This document shows positions 1 to 5,859 of a DNA stretch of 6,783 nucleotides, piece after piece. The position numbers were made by a program, and so were the translations under genes. This stretch comes from an uncultured Candidatus Saccharibacteria bacterium (GTDB taxonomy: Bacteria > Patescibacteria > Saccharimonadia > Saccharimonadales > UBA1547): positions 1 to 6,783 of the forward strand of contig CAMPIW010000018.1 in NCBI GenBank assembly GCA_946886635.1, in the 5' to 3' direction. Below the pieces are notes generated by a model. The model was not told the origin of the DNA. It saw nothing but the letters and a program-made list of their open reading frames with translations, and ran no database searches. How positions within the stretch are numbered: the stretch's first letter is position 1; every line of letters starts with the position of its first letter.

Positions 1-250
1 GCACACTATCGAGGTCCGGTACGCCCGTTCCAATTCGCGAAGTTGCTTTTTCGGATTGTGCCATTTTTATAGGTTTAACAACGAGCTTTTTGCCGCTATT
101 TCCGGCTTTTGCGACGGTCGATTGGGCACTCGAAACAGCCTCTTGTTCTACGAGCGTGTTCCATTCTCCACAGTTATCACAACGACCCGCCCATTTACCG
201 TACGAGGCGCCACACTGCTGACATACAAATTGCGTCTTCAACCTTACCAT
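1..250 (-). CDS. radA: DNA repair protein RadA (Sms), N-terminal part, truncated by window edge
   Basis: RadA is a RecA-like, hexameric DNA-branch-migration ATPase acting in recombinational repair in the cytoplasm. Only the first 83 codons are inside the window; the ATPase core and Lon-like C-terminal domain lie beyond the left edge. Reading from the ATG at 250, residues 8-31 form the family's zinc finger: C10-x2-C13 and C24-x2-C27, with the surrounding FVCQQCG, KWAGRC and CGEWNTLVE pattern that is diagnostic of RadA. A variable linker follows, then TSRIGTGVPDLDSV (70-83), which is the usual lead-in to the RecA fold just before Walker A. The start lies 24 bases after the stop of the upstream metallopeptidase, so cotranscription from clpC is likely. 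There is no good Shine-Dalgarno, but an extended -10 sits directly upstream. Confidence in the family is high. Confidence 0.95.
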   Translation of the reverse strand, partial: MVRLKTQFVCQQCGASYGKWAGRCDNCGEWNTLVEQEAVSSAQSTVAKAGNSGKKLVVKPIKMAQSEKATSRIGTGVPDLDSV

Positions 251-261
251 AACGTATTCTC

Positions 262-270
262 AGTATAGCA
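262..270 (-). promoter_or_regulatory. Candidate extended -10 promoter of radA
   Basis: On the minus strand the sequence reads TGCTATACT, a good extended -10 (TGn plus a 5/6 match to TATAAT). It lies in the 24-base gap between the metallopeptidase stop and the radA ATG. I see no convincing -35 at 16-18 bases, which extended -10 promoters do not strictly need. The -10 ends 11 bases before the ATG, so a transcript would have only a few leader bases. The same nine bases occur in the clpC promoter. Confidence 0.5.
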
Positions 271-274
271 CTAG

Positions 275-1276
275 CTACACTGATGGTGCCTGTTCTATTT
301 GCTTAAAGCTATCTACGCTATCATTTAATACCTCGATTTGTTTTGAGATAGCCTGATATTCTTCGTAATATTCATTGTAAGTATTTATCATACCGTTAAT
401 GGCGTCTCGCTCAGCATCAAGCGCATTGCTGCGTCGTATTAATTCATTACGCTCGGCATTAAACTGGGCCTGAGATTGGAATGTTCCGTTATTAGCCCTA
501 GCATTAAACGAGTTAATGTCTGCAGAAAGCTGTCTCACATCTGCATCGTATTGACTGCTTCTTGACTGAATTTCTTTTCCTAACACCTGCATTTCTCTAT
601 AGAGCACGTCTGATCGTTCATAGAGTTGCTTATACACCGCATTATATTTCTGATGCAACTTTAGCACCGACTCACGATTAAAAAGCTCGCCGTAATACGA
701 CTCGAGCGGTTCACCAAGCGATTCAACTTCCGTACCTAAAATTGAGTGAAGCTCATTGACTAACTCGCCCGGTTCGGTACGTTCGTAATAGGCCATCCGT
801 TCCTTGAGTTCATCATCACCCCTTTTTTCGTAAGCAGCTTTTAAATTAACTTCAAGTTCTTTGCGATCTGCTTCACTTGTGCGGGCCCAAACGGCATGAA
901 GCATCTCGTGAACTGCTGTCACTTCTTCCATACCGTCAAGTTGTTCATTGGTAATGTCATAGATGTACACTCGGTCATCTGCCGTATAGCATCCCAAAAT
1001 AGGACTAGCCGTTTCTTGACGAGGACACTTATTGTTGAAACCATCAGGCGACTCTACCGAAGGGTGGGTGGCATAAAATGTGAACCTCCCTTTTTGCGTA
1101 AAATCAACTCGTTCTTCGATTGTTTGAATATTCGCAGTGGGCGTGTACGCCCACACTGCAACCTGATCGAGCGCCGCTTGACGATTTAAAAACAACCAAC
1201 CGGCCAGTGCTATAAAAATAGCACTTAAAGAAAACGCAATAATTGAACCGATGCGACTAGTTTTCATGTTCGACAT
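275..1276 (-). CDS. Membrane-anchored HExxH zinc metallopeptidase with C-terminal coiled coil (unnamed family)
   Basis: This is a 333-residue protein that I do not recognise as a named family. Residues 10-30 form one hydrophobic segment after a short basic N-terminus, giving a signal anchor with the rest outside the membrane. The central domain holds AVHEMLHAVW, an HExxH zinc site (H123, E124, H127). About 50 residues later comes ELVNELHSILGTE, where E175 is a plausible third zinc ligand, as in gluzincins. C84 and C96 flank this region and could form a disulfide. From about 200 to the end the protein is rich in charged residues, Q and N with heptad-like spacing, suggesting a long coiled coil. 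The start at 1276 overlaps the clpC end by 20 bases. A second ATG lies at 1267, but the AAGGA at 1290-1294 (13-base spacing) favours the first. The gene is probably translated from the clpC message. Substrate unknown; protease activity is inferred from the motif only. Confidence 0.8.
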   Translation of the reverse strand: MSNMKTSRIGSIIAFSLSAIFIALAGWLFLNRQAALDQVAVWAYTPTANIQTIEERVDFTQKGRFTFYATHPSVESPDGFNNKCPRQETASPILGCYTADDRVYIYDITNEQLDGMEEVTAVHEMLHAVWARTSEADRKELEVNLKAAYEKRGDDELKERMAYYERTEPGELVNELHSILGTEVESLGEPLESYYGELFNRESVLKLHQKYNAVYKQLYERSDVLYREMQVLGKEIQSRSSQYDADVRQLSADINSFNARANNGTFQSQAQFNAERNELIRRSNALDAERDAINGMINTYNEYYEEYQAISKQIEVLNDSVDSFKQIEQAPSV

Positions 1277-3737
1277 GTAGTTTAATTTTTCCTTTTTGAG
1301 CCGTTACTTTTAATACCGTTCCCTTTTCGAACTCTCCGCTTAAGATTCCCTCGGCAATTTCGTGCTCAAGTAAGTCTTGCATTGCTCGACGGAGCGGTCG
1401 GGCGCCATACTTTTCATCATACCCCTCGGAAATAACCAACCGCTTGGCAGACGGCGCAACCACAAGATGAATACCTTTTCTAAGCAACCTATCTTGTAGC
1501 TCATCAAGGAGATTGTCGAAGATCTTCCCTACTTGCTTTCGCGTTAAGGCGCGGAACGTTACAACCGCGTCAAAACGATTAATAAGCTCGGGGCGCATCA
1601 TCTTTTCAAGTGCTTTTCGTGCTTCAATAGCGTTTTCAGTATGCGCTTCGTTAAGCCGCTTTTCGTCTTCACGTGAAGTTGCATGAAAACCGAGACTCGA
1701 CTCTTTTATCATCTGTTCGGCGCCGAGGTTACTGGTCAAAATAATGATAGCATTCGAAAAGTTAACCGAGCGGCCTTTTGCATCGCTCATTTTTCCATCT
1801 TCGAGTAACTGAAGTAGCAAATTAAATACTTCTTTATTCGCTTTTTCAATTTCATCAAATAGGACCACGCTATATGGTTGACGACGGATTTTATCAGTTA
1901 ATTGACCACCGTCCTCGTAGCCAACATACCCTGCTGGCGCACCAACCAAACGACTCGCCGTGTGTCGTTCACTAAACTCGCTCATATCAATTTTAATGAG
2001 CGCATCTTCGCTTCCAAATACCTCACGAGCTAGAACGCGCGCTAATTCGGTCTTACCCACACCCGTTGGGCCCATAAATACAAACGAACCAATCGGACGT
2101 TTTGTACTTGCCACGCCACTACGGCTTCGTCGAATTGCCCGAGAAACCTTCTCAACAGCCTCTTCCTGGCCAATAACATGTTTAGCCAAATGCTTTTCAA
2201 GTGTACGAAGCATTTTAGCTTCTGACTTTTGCACCCGCTTTACTGGAATGCCGGTCATTTGAGCTATCGCCTGCGCAATATCATCATCGGTGAGCGAAAC
2301 TGGCGTCTTTTTCTCATGCTCTTCACGAGAAGACTCAAGTTTTTCATTAAGCTGGCTAATGCGTGTTTTATATAAAGCAGCTCGCTCGTATTCCTCGGCA
2401 ATAACCGCCTCTTCCATTTTTTCGTTCAAGTTTTTGAGTTGCTTCACATAATCGCGCACCTTGCTTGGTTTGTGCCCGGTTTTTACACGCACCTTTGCGG
2501 CGGCTTCGTCAATAACATCAATTGCCTTGTCGGGCATAAACCGTTCGCTAACATACCTATCAGCCATATACACAGCATCTTCTATAACCTCGTCGCTTAT
2601 AGACACACCGTGATGCTTCTCGTAGTGAGGCTTAAGCCCCTTAAGGATGGCGATGGTGTCTTTAACCTTTGGTTCAGGTACTACAATTGTCTGGAAACGA
2701 CGCTCAAGCGCAGTATCTTTTTCGATATGTTTTCGGTATTCTTCAAGCGTTGTTGCGCCCACAAGACGTATTTCACCTCTCGCAAGGGCCGGCTTAAGCA
2801 TATTAGCTGCATCAAGCGCACCTTCGGCCGCCCCTGCACCAACAAGTAAGTGTAGCTCATCGATAAACACGACAATATTTTTTTGCTCTTGCAGCTCAGC
2901 GATAACTTTTTTAAGTCGTTCTTCAAATTCGCCGCGATACTTTGTACCTGCAATCATTCCAGCAAGATCAAGCTGAATAATCCGCTTATCGAGTAAGTGC
3001 TCAGGAACATCTTCAGTGGCGATACGCTGGGCAAGACCCTCTACAATAGCGGTCTTACCAACACCAGGCTCACCAATGAGTACCGGATTATTTTTTGTAC
3101 GACGACTCAACACAGTAACAAGGCGGTCTTCTTGTTCTTTTCGACCGATGACAGGATCGAGTTTGCCTGCTTTTGCGCGAGCAGTAAGGTCGATTCCAAA
3201 TAGACCTAGCATCCCTCTTTCGCGCGGCTGTTTAACCGGACGTAATTCTTCTTCGTTAAGTCCGGCGGAGCTTTCGCTATTGCGGTCAAGATACTCCTCA
3301 AGTTCAGTAATAATTTCCGGAACATCAACATTCATATCGCGCAGTAAAACTGTTGCACGCGCATTCTTTTGCGACAAAATACTGTATAAGATATGCTCAG
3401 TGCCTAAGAAATCTTGACGAAATTCTTGTGCAACGTCCCAGCTCATTTTTAATGTAAGCTTTGCGGTTTCGCTTAAACTTTTTGTCATAATTCCGGCGGT
3501 AAAGTTATTACCTACTGGTACCGCACTTAAAGCTGTTTGCGCCTTATCAAGAGTAACTCCAGCATCTGCTAATATTTTTGCACCAACCGATGCCCCTTGA
3601 GCCATCACCCCAAGAAGAAGGTGCTCGGTCCCAACGTATGAACTACCGTACCCCTGCGCAATCAAAGTTGCGTGGTGAAGACTTGTCCGAGCATTGTCGG
3701 TCAAGTGAGAGATGAATTCTGCAAAATCATCAGACAT
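1257..3737 (-). CDS. clpC: ATP-dependent Clp protease ATP-binding subunit ClpC (Hsp100 unfoldase)
   Basis: ClpC is a hexameric AAA+ unfoldase that threads damaged or tagged proteins into ClpP. The product is 826 residues, normal for ClpC. Domains in order: two Clp_N repeats (about 5-70 and 80-150); first AAA+ module with Walker A GEPGVGKT (222-229), Walker B VFIDEL (290-295) and an RR arginine-finger region at 346-347; a short UVR/M-type coiled coil (about 436-472), which points to ClpC rather than ClpB; second AAA+ module with Walker A GPTGVGKT (556-563), Walker B VVLFDE (624-629) and sensor-2 GAR (778-780). LGF at 682-684 fits the ClpP-docking loop, so it should work with ClpP. I chose the ATG at 3737 because the conserved N-domain begins there; an in-frame TTG at 3773 and ATG at 3764 give an unconserved extension. 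GGAGG at 3753-3757 is 15 bases away, an unusually long spacing. A CIRCE operator lies upstream. Confidence 0.96.
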   Translation of the reverse strand: MSDDFAEFISHLTDNARTSLHHATLIAQGYGSSYVGTEHLLLGVMAQGASVGAKILADAGVTLDKAQTALSAVPVGNNFTAGIMTKSLSETAKLTLKMSWDVAQEFRQDFLGTEHILYSILSQKNARATVLLRDMNVDVPEIITELEEYLDRNSESSAGLNEEELRPVKQPRERGMLGLFGIDLTARAKAGKLDPVIGRKEQEDRLVTVLSRRTKNNPVLIGEPGVGKTAIVEGLAQRIATEDVPEHLLDKRIIQLDLAGMIAGTKYRGEFEERLKKVIAELQEQKNIVVFIDELHLLVGAGAAEGALDAANMLKPALARGEIRLVGATTLEEYRKHIEKDTALERRFQTIVVPEPKVKDTIAILKGLKPHYEKHHGVSISDEVIEDAVYMADRYVSERFMPDKAIDVIDEAAAKVRVKTGHKPSKVRDYVKQLKNLNEKMEEAVIAEEYERAALYKTRISQLNEKLESSREEHEKKTPVSLTDDDIAQAIAQMTGIPVKRVQKSEAKMLRTLEKHLAKHVIGQEEAVEKVSRAIRRSRSGVASTKRPIGSFVFMGPTGVGKTELARVLAREVFGSEDALIKIDMSEFSERHTASRLVGAPAGYVGYEDGGQLTDKIRRQPYSVVLFDEIEKANKEVFNLLLQLLEDGKMSDAKGRSVNFSNAIIILTSNLGAEQMIKESSLGFHATSREDEKRLNEAHTENAIEARKALEKMMRPELINRFDAVVTFRALTRKQVGKIFDNLLDELQDRLLRKGIHLVVAPSAKRLVISEGYDEKYGARPLRRAMQDLLEHEIAEGILSGEFEKGTVLKVTAQKGKIKLHVEHEN

Positions 3738-3752
3738 ATACTTATTATCTAT

Positions 3753-3757
3753 CCTCC
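3753..3757 (-). promoter_or_regulatory. Shine-Dalgarno of clpC with long spacing
   Basis: GGAGG on the minus strand, 15 bases before the ATG at 3737. It lies downstream of the two other in-frame candidate starts (ATG 3764, TTG 3773), which argues against those starts. Confidence 0.55.
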
Positions 3758-3772
3758 AGTGCATGAAGCGCA

Positions 3773-3790
3773 AGGGTATATTTTTACCCT
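3773..3790 (-). promoter_or_regulatory. Perfect hairpin in the clpC leader
   Basis: On the minus strand AGGGTA-AAAATA-TACCCT forms a perfect 6-bp stem with a 6-base loop. It lies between the predicted clpC transcription start (about 3801) and the Shine-Dalgarno at 3753-3757. It has no T tract, so it is not a terminator. It does not match the CtsR direct-repeat operator. It could be an mRNA structure affecting stability or translation, or a second repressor site. Function is not assigned. Confidence 0.4.
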
Positions 3791-3807
3791 CACTTGTTCA
3801 TATATCT

Positions 3808-3835
3808 AGTATAGCAAAATTAGCACTCCATGCAA
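3808..3835 (-). promoter_or_regulatory. clpC promoter with extended -10
   Basis: On the minus strand the -35 is TTGCAT (3830-3835). A 16-base spacer follows, then TATACT (3808-3813), preceded by TGC to give an extended -10. The predicted start is near 3801, which leaves a leader of about 64 bases. The -35 and most of the spacer lie inside the CIRCE inverted repeat, so repressor binding would block RNA polymerase. Confidence 0.75.
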
Positions 3836-3846
3836 TAGAGTGCTAA
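3820..3846 (-). promoter_or_regulatory. CIRCE operator (HrcA binding site) of clpC
   Basis: The sequence is TTAGCACTC-N9-GAGTGCTAA, an exact match to the CIRCE consensus with the canonical 9-base spacer. HrcA is the heat-shock repressor that binds CIRCE and depends on GroEL for activity; no hrcA gene is in this window. The site overlaps the clpC -35 and spacer, so clpC and probably the downstream metallopeptidase and radA should be induced by heat or unfolded protein. The palindrome extends to a 13-bp perfect stem (3816-3828 with 3838-3850), so the RNA could also fold and help end nusA transcripts. Confidence 0.93.
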
Positions 3847-3866
3847 TTTTTTAGTAGCGATTTTAT

Positions 3867-4997
3867 TTACTCTTCGCTTGCATCTTCAACAGCGCTGAGA
3901 AGGCTGTCTTCAATATTCTTTTTAGGCTTTTCGGCAGCCTTTGTTGCAGGGGTTGCTGTTGCTTGCTCGATATCAAGCTCGTAGCCCGAAAGACGACTCG
4001 CAAGACGCACATTTTGTCCACCACGACCAATTGCAATTGACTGCTGGTCTTCGTTAACAAATACCTTTGCGCGCTTGTCTTCCTCGTTAATTTCTACCTT
4101 TGTTACTTCTGCAGGGCTCAGCGCATTTTTAATAAACTGTTCTGCGTTTTCATCAAAAGTAATAATGTCGATCTTTTCTTGATCACCGATTTCGTTCATA
4201 ACCGCCTGCACACGTGTACCGTGTCCACCAACAAACGTACCTACTGGGTCAACGCCGGGAACAGTGCTTGCAACAGCAAGCTTTGTACGACGACCCGCTT
4301 CACGGGCGATTGCTTTAATTTCCACAGCGCCAGTTTCAAGCTCTGGAACCTCTTGGCGGAAAAGGTACTCAACGAATTGTTCATTTCCACGGCTAAGGAT
4401 TAGTTGTGGACCACGATTTTCGCGTTCGATATCTTTTATAAATACCTTTATACGGCTTCCAACGCTATAAAATTCGCCTTGAATTTGCTCACTTTGTGGA
4501 ATAATTCCGCTGGCTTTGCCAATTTCAACACGAACAACACGCGGTTCAACACGCTGCACGGTGCCAGTTACAACTGTTCCAATGTTATCTTCGTACTCTA
4601 CCAGAACAACTTCACGTTCAGCTTCACGTAAACGCTGAAGAACAACTTGTTTAGCAGTTTGTGCAGCAACACGGCCAAAGCTTGTTACTTCGTGCTTGTT
4701 TTCAATAATATCGCCAAGTTCTGCATCTTTCTTTTCTTTACGTGCATCTTCGAGGCTAATTTCGTGAGCATCGCTTCCCACAACCTCAACCACTTCACGA
4801 CCAACGTACACGATAGCAGTACCGTTGTTAACGTTGAGCTCAGCGCGAACCTCTTGGTCACGTTCACCGTTGTCGCGGCGCCATGCAGCAGCAATAGCTT
4901 GTTCAATGACTGATAATACGACGTCTTCTGGAAGATTCTTCTCATCGGCAATAGTTCGGACAGCAAGGGTAAGTTGTTTTAGATTTAATTCATCCAT
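3867..4997 (-). CDS. nusA: Transcription termination/antitermination factor NusA
   Basis: NusA binds RNA polymerase and nascent RNA, and modulates pausing, intrinsic termination and antitermination. The 376-residue product has the standard core: N-terminal RNAP-binding domain (about 1-130); S1 domain (about 138-203, starting GTVVTGTVQRVEP); KH1 with PGVDPVGTFVGGHGTRV (GxxG at 257-260); and KH2 with QSIAIGRGGQNVRLASRL (GxxG at 324-327). After KH2 there is only a short, acidic, low-complexity tail (about 345-376) and no proteobacterial-type AR repeats, which is usual outside Proteobacteria. The ATG at 4997 has an AAAGGA Shine-Dalgarno at 5006-5011, 8 bases away. The usual partners rimP (upstream) and infB (downstream) are absent; the neighbours are an HNH nuclease and clpC. 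A strong promoter and a hairpin-T6 element lie in the leader, suggesting attenuation. Confidence 0.96.
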   Translation of the reverse strand: MDELNLKQLTLAVRTIADEKNLPEDVVLSVIEQAIAAAWRRDNGERDQEVRAELNVNNGTAIVYVGREVVEVVGSDAHEISLEDARKEKKDAELGDIIENKHEVTSFGRVAAQTAKQVVLQRLREAEREVVLVEYEDNIGTVVTGTVQRVEPRVVRVEIGKASGIIPQSEQIQGEFYSVGSRIKVFIKDIERENRGPQLILSRGNEQFVEYLFRQEVPELETGAVEIKAIAREAGRRTKLAVASTVPGVDPVGTFVGGHGTRVQAVMNEIGDQEKIDIITFDENAEQFIKNALSPAEVTKVEINEEDKRAKVFVNEDQQSIAIGRGGQNVRLASRLSGYELDIEQATATPATKAAEKPKKNIEDSLLSAVEDASEE

Positions 4998-5035
4998 TTT
5001 CTACATCCTTTCATAAAATAGTAGGCGTTTCTAGT

Positions 5036-5059
5036 AAAAAATCCGACCTGCCGGCCGGA
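5036..5059 (-). terminator. Intrinsic terminator or attenuator in the nusA leader
   Basis: On the minus strand TCCGGCC-GGCA-GGTCGGA folds into a 7-bp, GC-rich stem (one G-T pair) with a 4-base loop, followed directly by six Ts (5036-5041). This is a textbook Rho-independent terminator in the minus direction only. It lies 49 bases after the nuclease gene's stop, so it could end that transcript. The predicted nusA promoter lies between the two, however, so nusA transcripts would also meet it about 30 bases after initiation. Confidence 0.75.
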
Positions 5060-5072
5060 ATGTACTATCCGT

Positions 5073-5101
5073 ATTATAACGTGGTGGCATAGTTTTTGCA
5101 A
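5073..5101 (-). promoter_or_regulatory. nusA promoter, near consensus
   Basis: The minus strand reads TTGCAA (5096-5101), a 17-base spacer, then a perfect TATAAT (5073-5078). This is the best sigma-70/SigA-type match in the window. The start would be near 5065-5066, leaving a leader of about 68 bases that contains the hairpin-T6 element and the nusA Shine-Dalgarno. Confidence 0.75.
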
Positions 5102-5107
5102 GTAGTA

Positions 5108-5812
5108 CTACGGAAGAGGGTGTGCTGGACAGCCACTCAGCACCGATGCCATTGCTTCTTTTTCGGCTTGCGTTACCCACAAATGATATTTAATTTTTAC
5201 GGCAATTTGTCGAGCCACATATTCACAACGAAAACCTTTATTTTTTGGAAGCCACGTTGCCGCATCGCCATCACTTTTTTGTTGATTAGCAGAACCGTCG
5301 ACCGCCAGTAATTCAAGTGGGTCGTTTGCCAATTGCTTACGAACCCCGCGTGAAAGTAGTTGAGCACCCTTTTGCCAAGCATCTGACAAAGCAACCACGT
5401 GGTCGATTTGCACTTTGCTGGCATCGTCTTTAGAAAAAATAATCTTTTTATCAGTGTACGGATCGTTTAGCACGCCACTCGCGACCGAGCACTCCCCATC
5501 AAATACAACATCTGTAAGATCACGATTTAAAATAATATCACGCGTACTGCAGCCCAGTACACTACCCCAGCCGTCACCAAACTGAGAACGATCATAGTTG
5601 GTTTTTGGGGCACGACCTTTTACAGCAAGCTCTTCTAATGACTCGAGTGCAGAATTTTTTGATGCAGTGAGGGTATGATCAGAGGGAGAAGTGACCGTTG
5701 ACGATGGTTGCGTAGGAACACTCTCTTCAATCATCCGCGGCATTGCACCAGCAAGCAGTGCTATTACCACTGTACCAACTATGAATATGCCCACCGCTCT
5801 TCGTTTTCGCAT
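5108..5812 (-). CDS. Exported HNH endonuclease family protein (DUF1524/GmrSD C-terminal-like)
   Basis: This is a 234-residue probable extracellular nuclease. A basic N-terminus (MRKRR) and a hydrophobic segment (about 7-24) form a signal peptide or anchor, followed by an S/T/P-rich linker (about 30-50). The catalytic region matches the DUF1524 pattern frequent in actinobacterial secreted proteins: YDRSQFGDGW (73-82), CSTRDIILNRDLTDV (88-102), VQIDHVVALSDAWQKGA (134-150, D137/H138), NDPLELLAVDGSANQQK (163-179, N176) and WLPKNKGFRCEYVARQ (187-202). The DH and NQQK parts are the likely HNH metal/catalytic residues. Four cysteines (C88, C108, C196, C228) could form two disulfides, fitting export. 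The ATG at 5812 is preferred to an in-frame TTG at 5833; neither has a clear Shine-Dalgarno. Likely role: degrading external DNA or RNA for nucleotide uptake. Activity is inferred from the motif only. No methylase or restriction partner is adjacent. Confidence 0.9.
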   Translation of the reverse strand: MRKRRAVGIFIVGTVVIALLAGAMPRMIEESVPTQPSSTVTSPSDHTLTASKNSALESLEELAVKGRAPKTNYDRSQFGDGWGSVLGCSTRDIILNRDLTDVVFDGECSVASGVLNDPYTDKKIIFSKDDASKVQIDHVVALSDAWQKGAQLLSRGVRKQLANDPLELLAVDGSANQQKSDGDAATWLPKNKGFRCEYVARQIAVKIKYHLWVTQAEKEAMASVLSGCPAHPLP

Positions 5813-5822
5813 ACCATCTACT

Positions 5823-5852
5823 ATGACAGCCAATACTTAACTTTGCTACAAT
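5823..5852 (+). promoter_or_regulatory. Promoter of the M1 aminopeptidase, leaderless geometry
   Basis: ATGACA (5823-5828, 5/6 to TTGACA), an 18-base spacer, then TACAAT (5847-5852) preceded by TGC to give an extended -10. Only 7 bases separate the -10 from the ATG at 5860, so transcription should start at or next to the start codon. No Shine-Dalgarno is present. The -35 overlaps a weak minus-strand element (TGTCATAGT, 5820-5828) that has the same 7-base distance to the nuclease ATG at 5812. Confidence 0.6.
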
Positions 5853-5859
5853 ATATAGT

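Noticed and set aside
2439..2849. 136-codon plus-strand reading frame opposite clpC
   Set aside because: It lies wholly within the clpC coding sequence, which has an unbroken full-length family match on the other strand. The translation has no recognisable domain.
3016..3417. 133-codon plus-strand frame opposite clpC
   Set aside because: It covers the part of clpC encoding the end of the N-domain and the start of the first AAA+ module, and its arginine/serine-rich translation is typical of an antisense shadow.
3738..3773. TTG at 3773 or ATG at 3764 as the clpC start
   Set aside because: The extra residues are unlike any Clp N-domain, there is no ribosome site before them, and the GGAGG lies downstream of both.
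3847..3852. Six Ts after the CIRCE palindrome on the plus strand, resembling a plus-strand terminator
   Set aside because: No plus-strand gene ends here, as both flanking genes are on the minus strand, and the repeat is fully explained as CIRCE.
4985..5014. Nine-codon upstream frame (ATG at 5014) overlapping the nusA start
   Set aside because: It has no Shine-Dalgarno of its own and its codons include the nusA ribosome site; most simply chance.
5820..5828. TGTCATAGT as a minus-strand promoter for the nuclease
   Set aside because: Only a 4/6 match in the -10 and no convincing -35; mentioned with the divergent promoter but not called as its own feature.
5813..5833. TTG at 5833 as the nuclease start
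   Set aside because: The ATG at 5812 gives a normal basic-hydrophobic export signal; the TTG adds seven residues with no supporting ribosome site.
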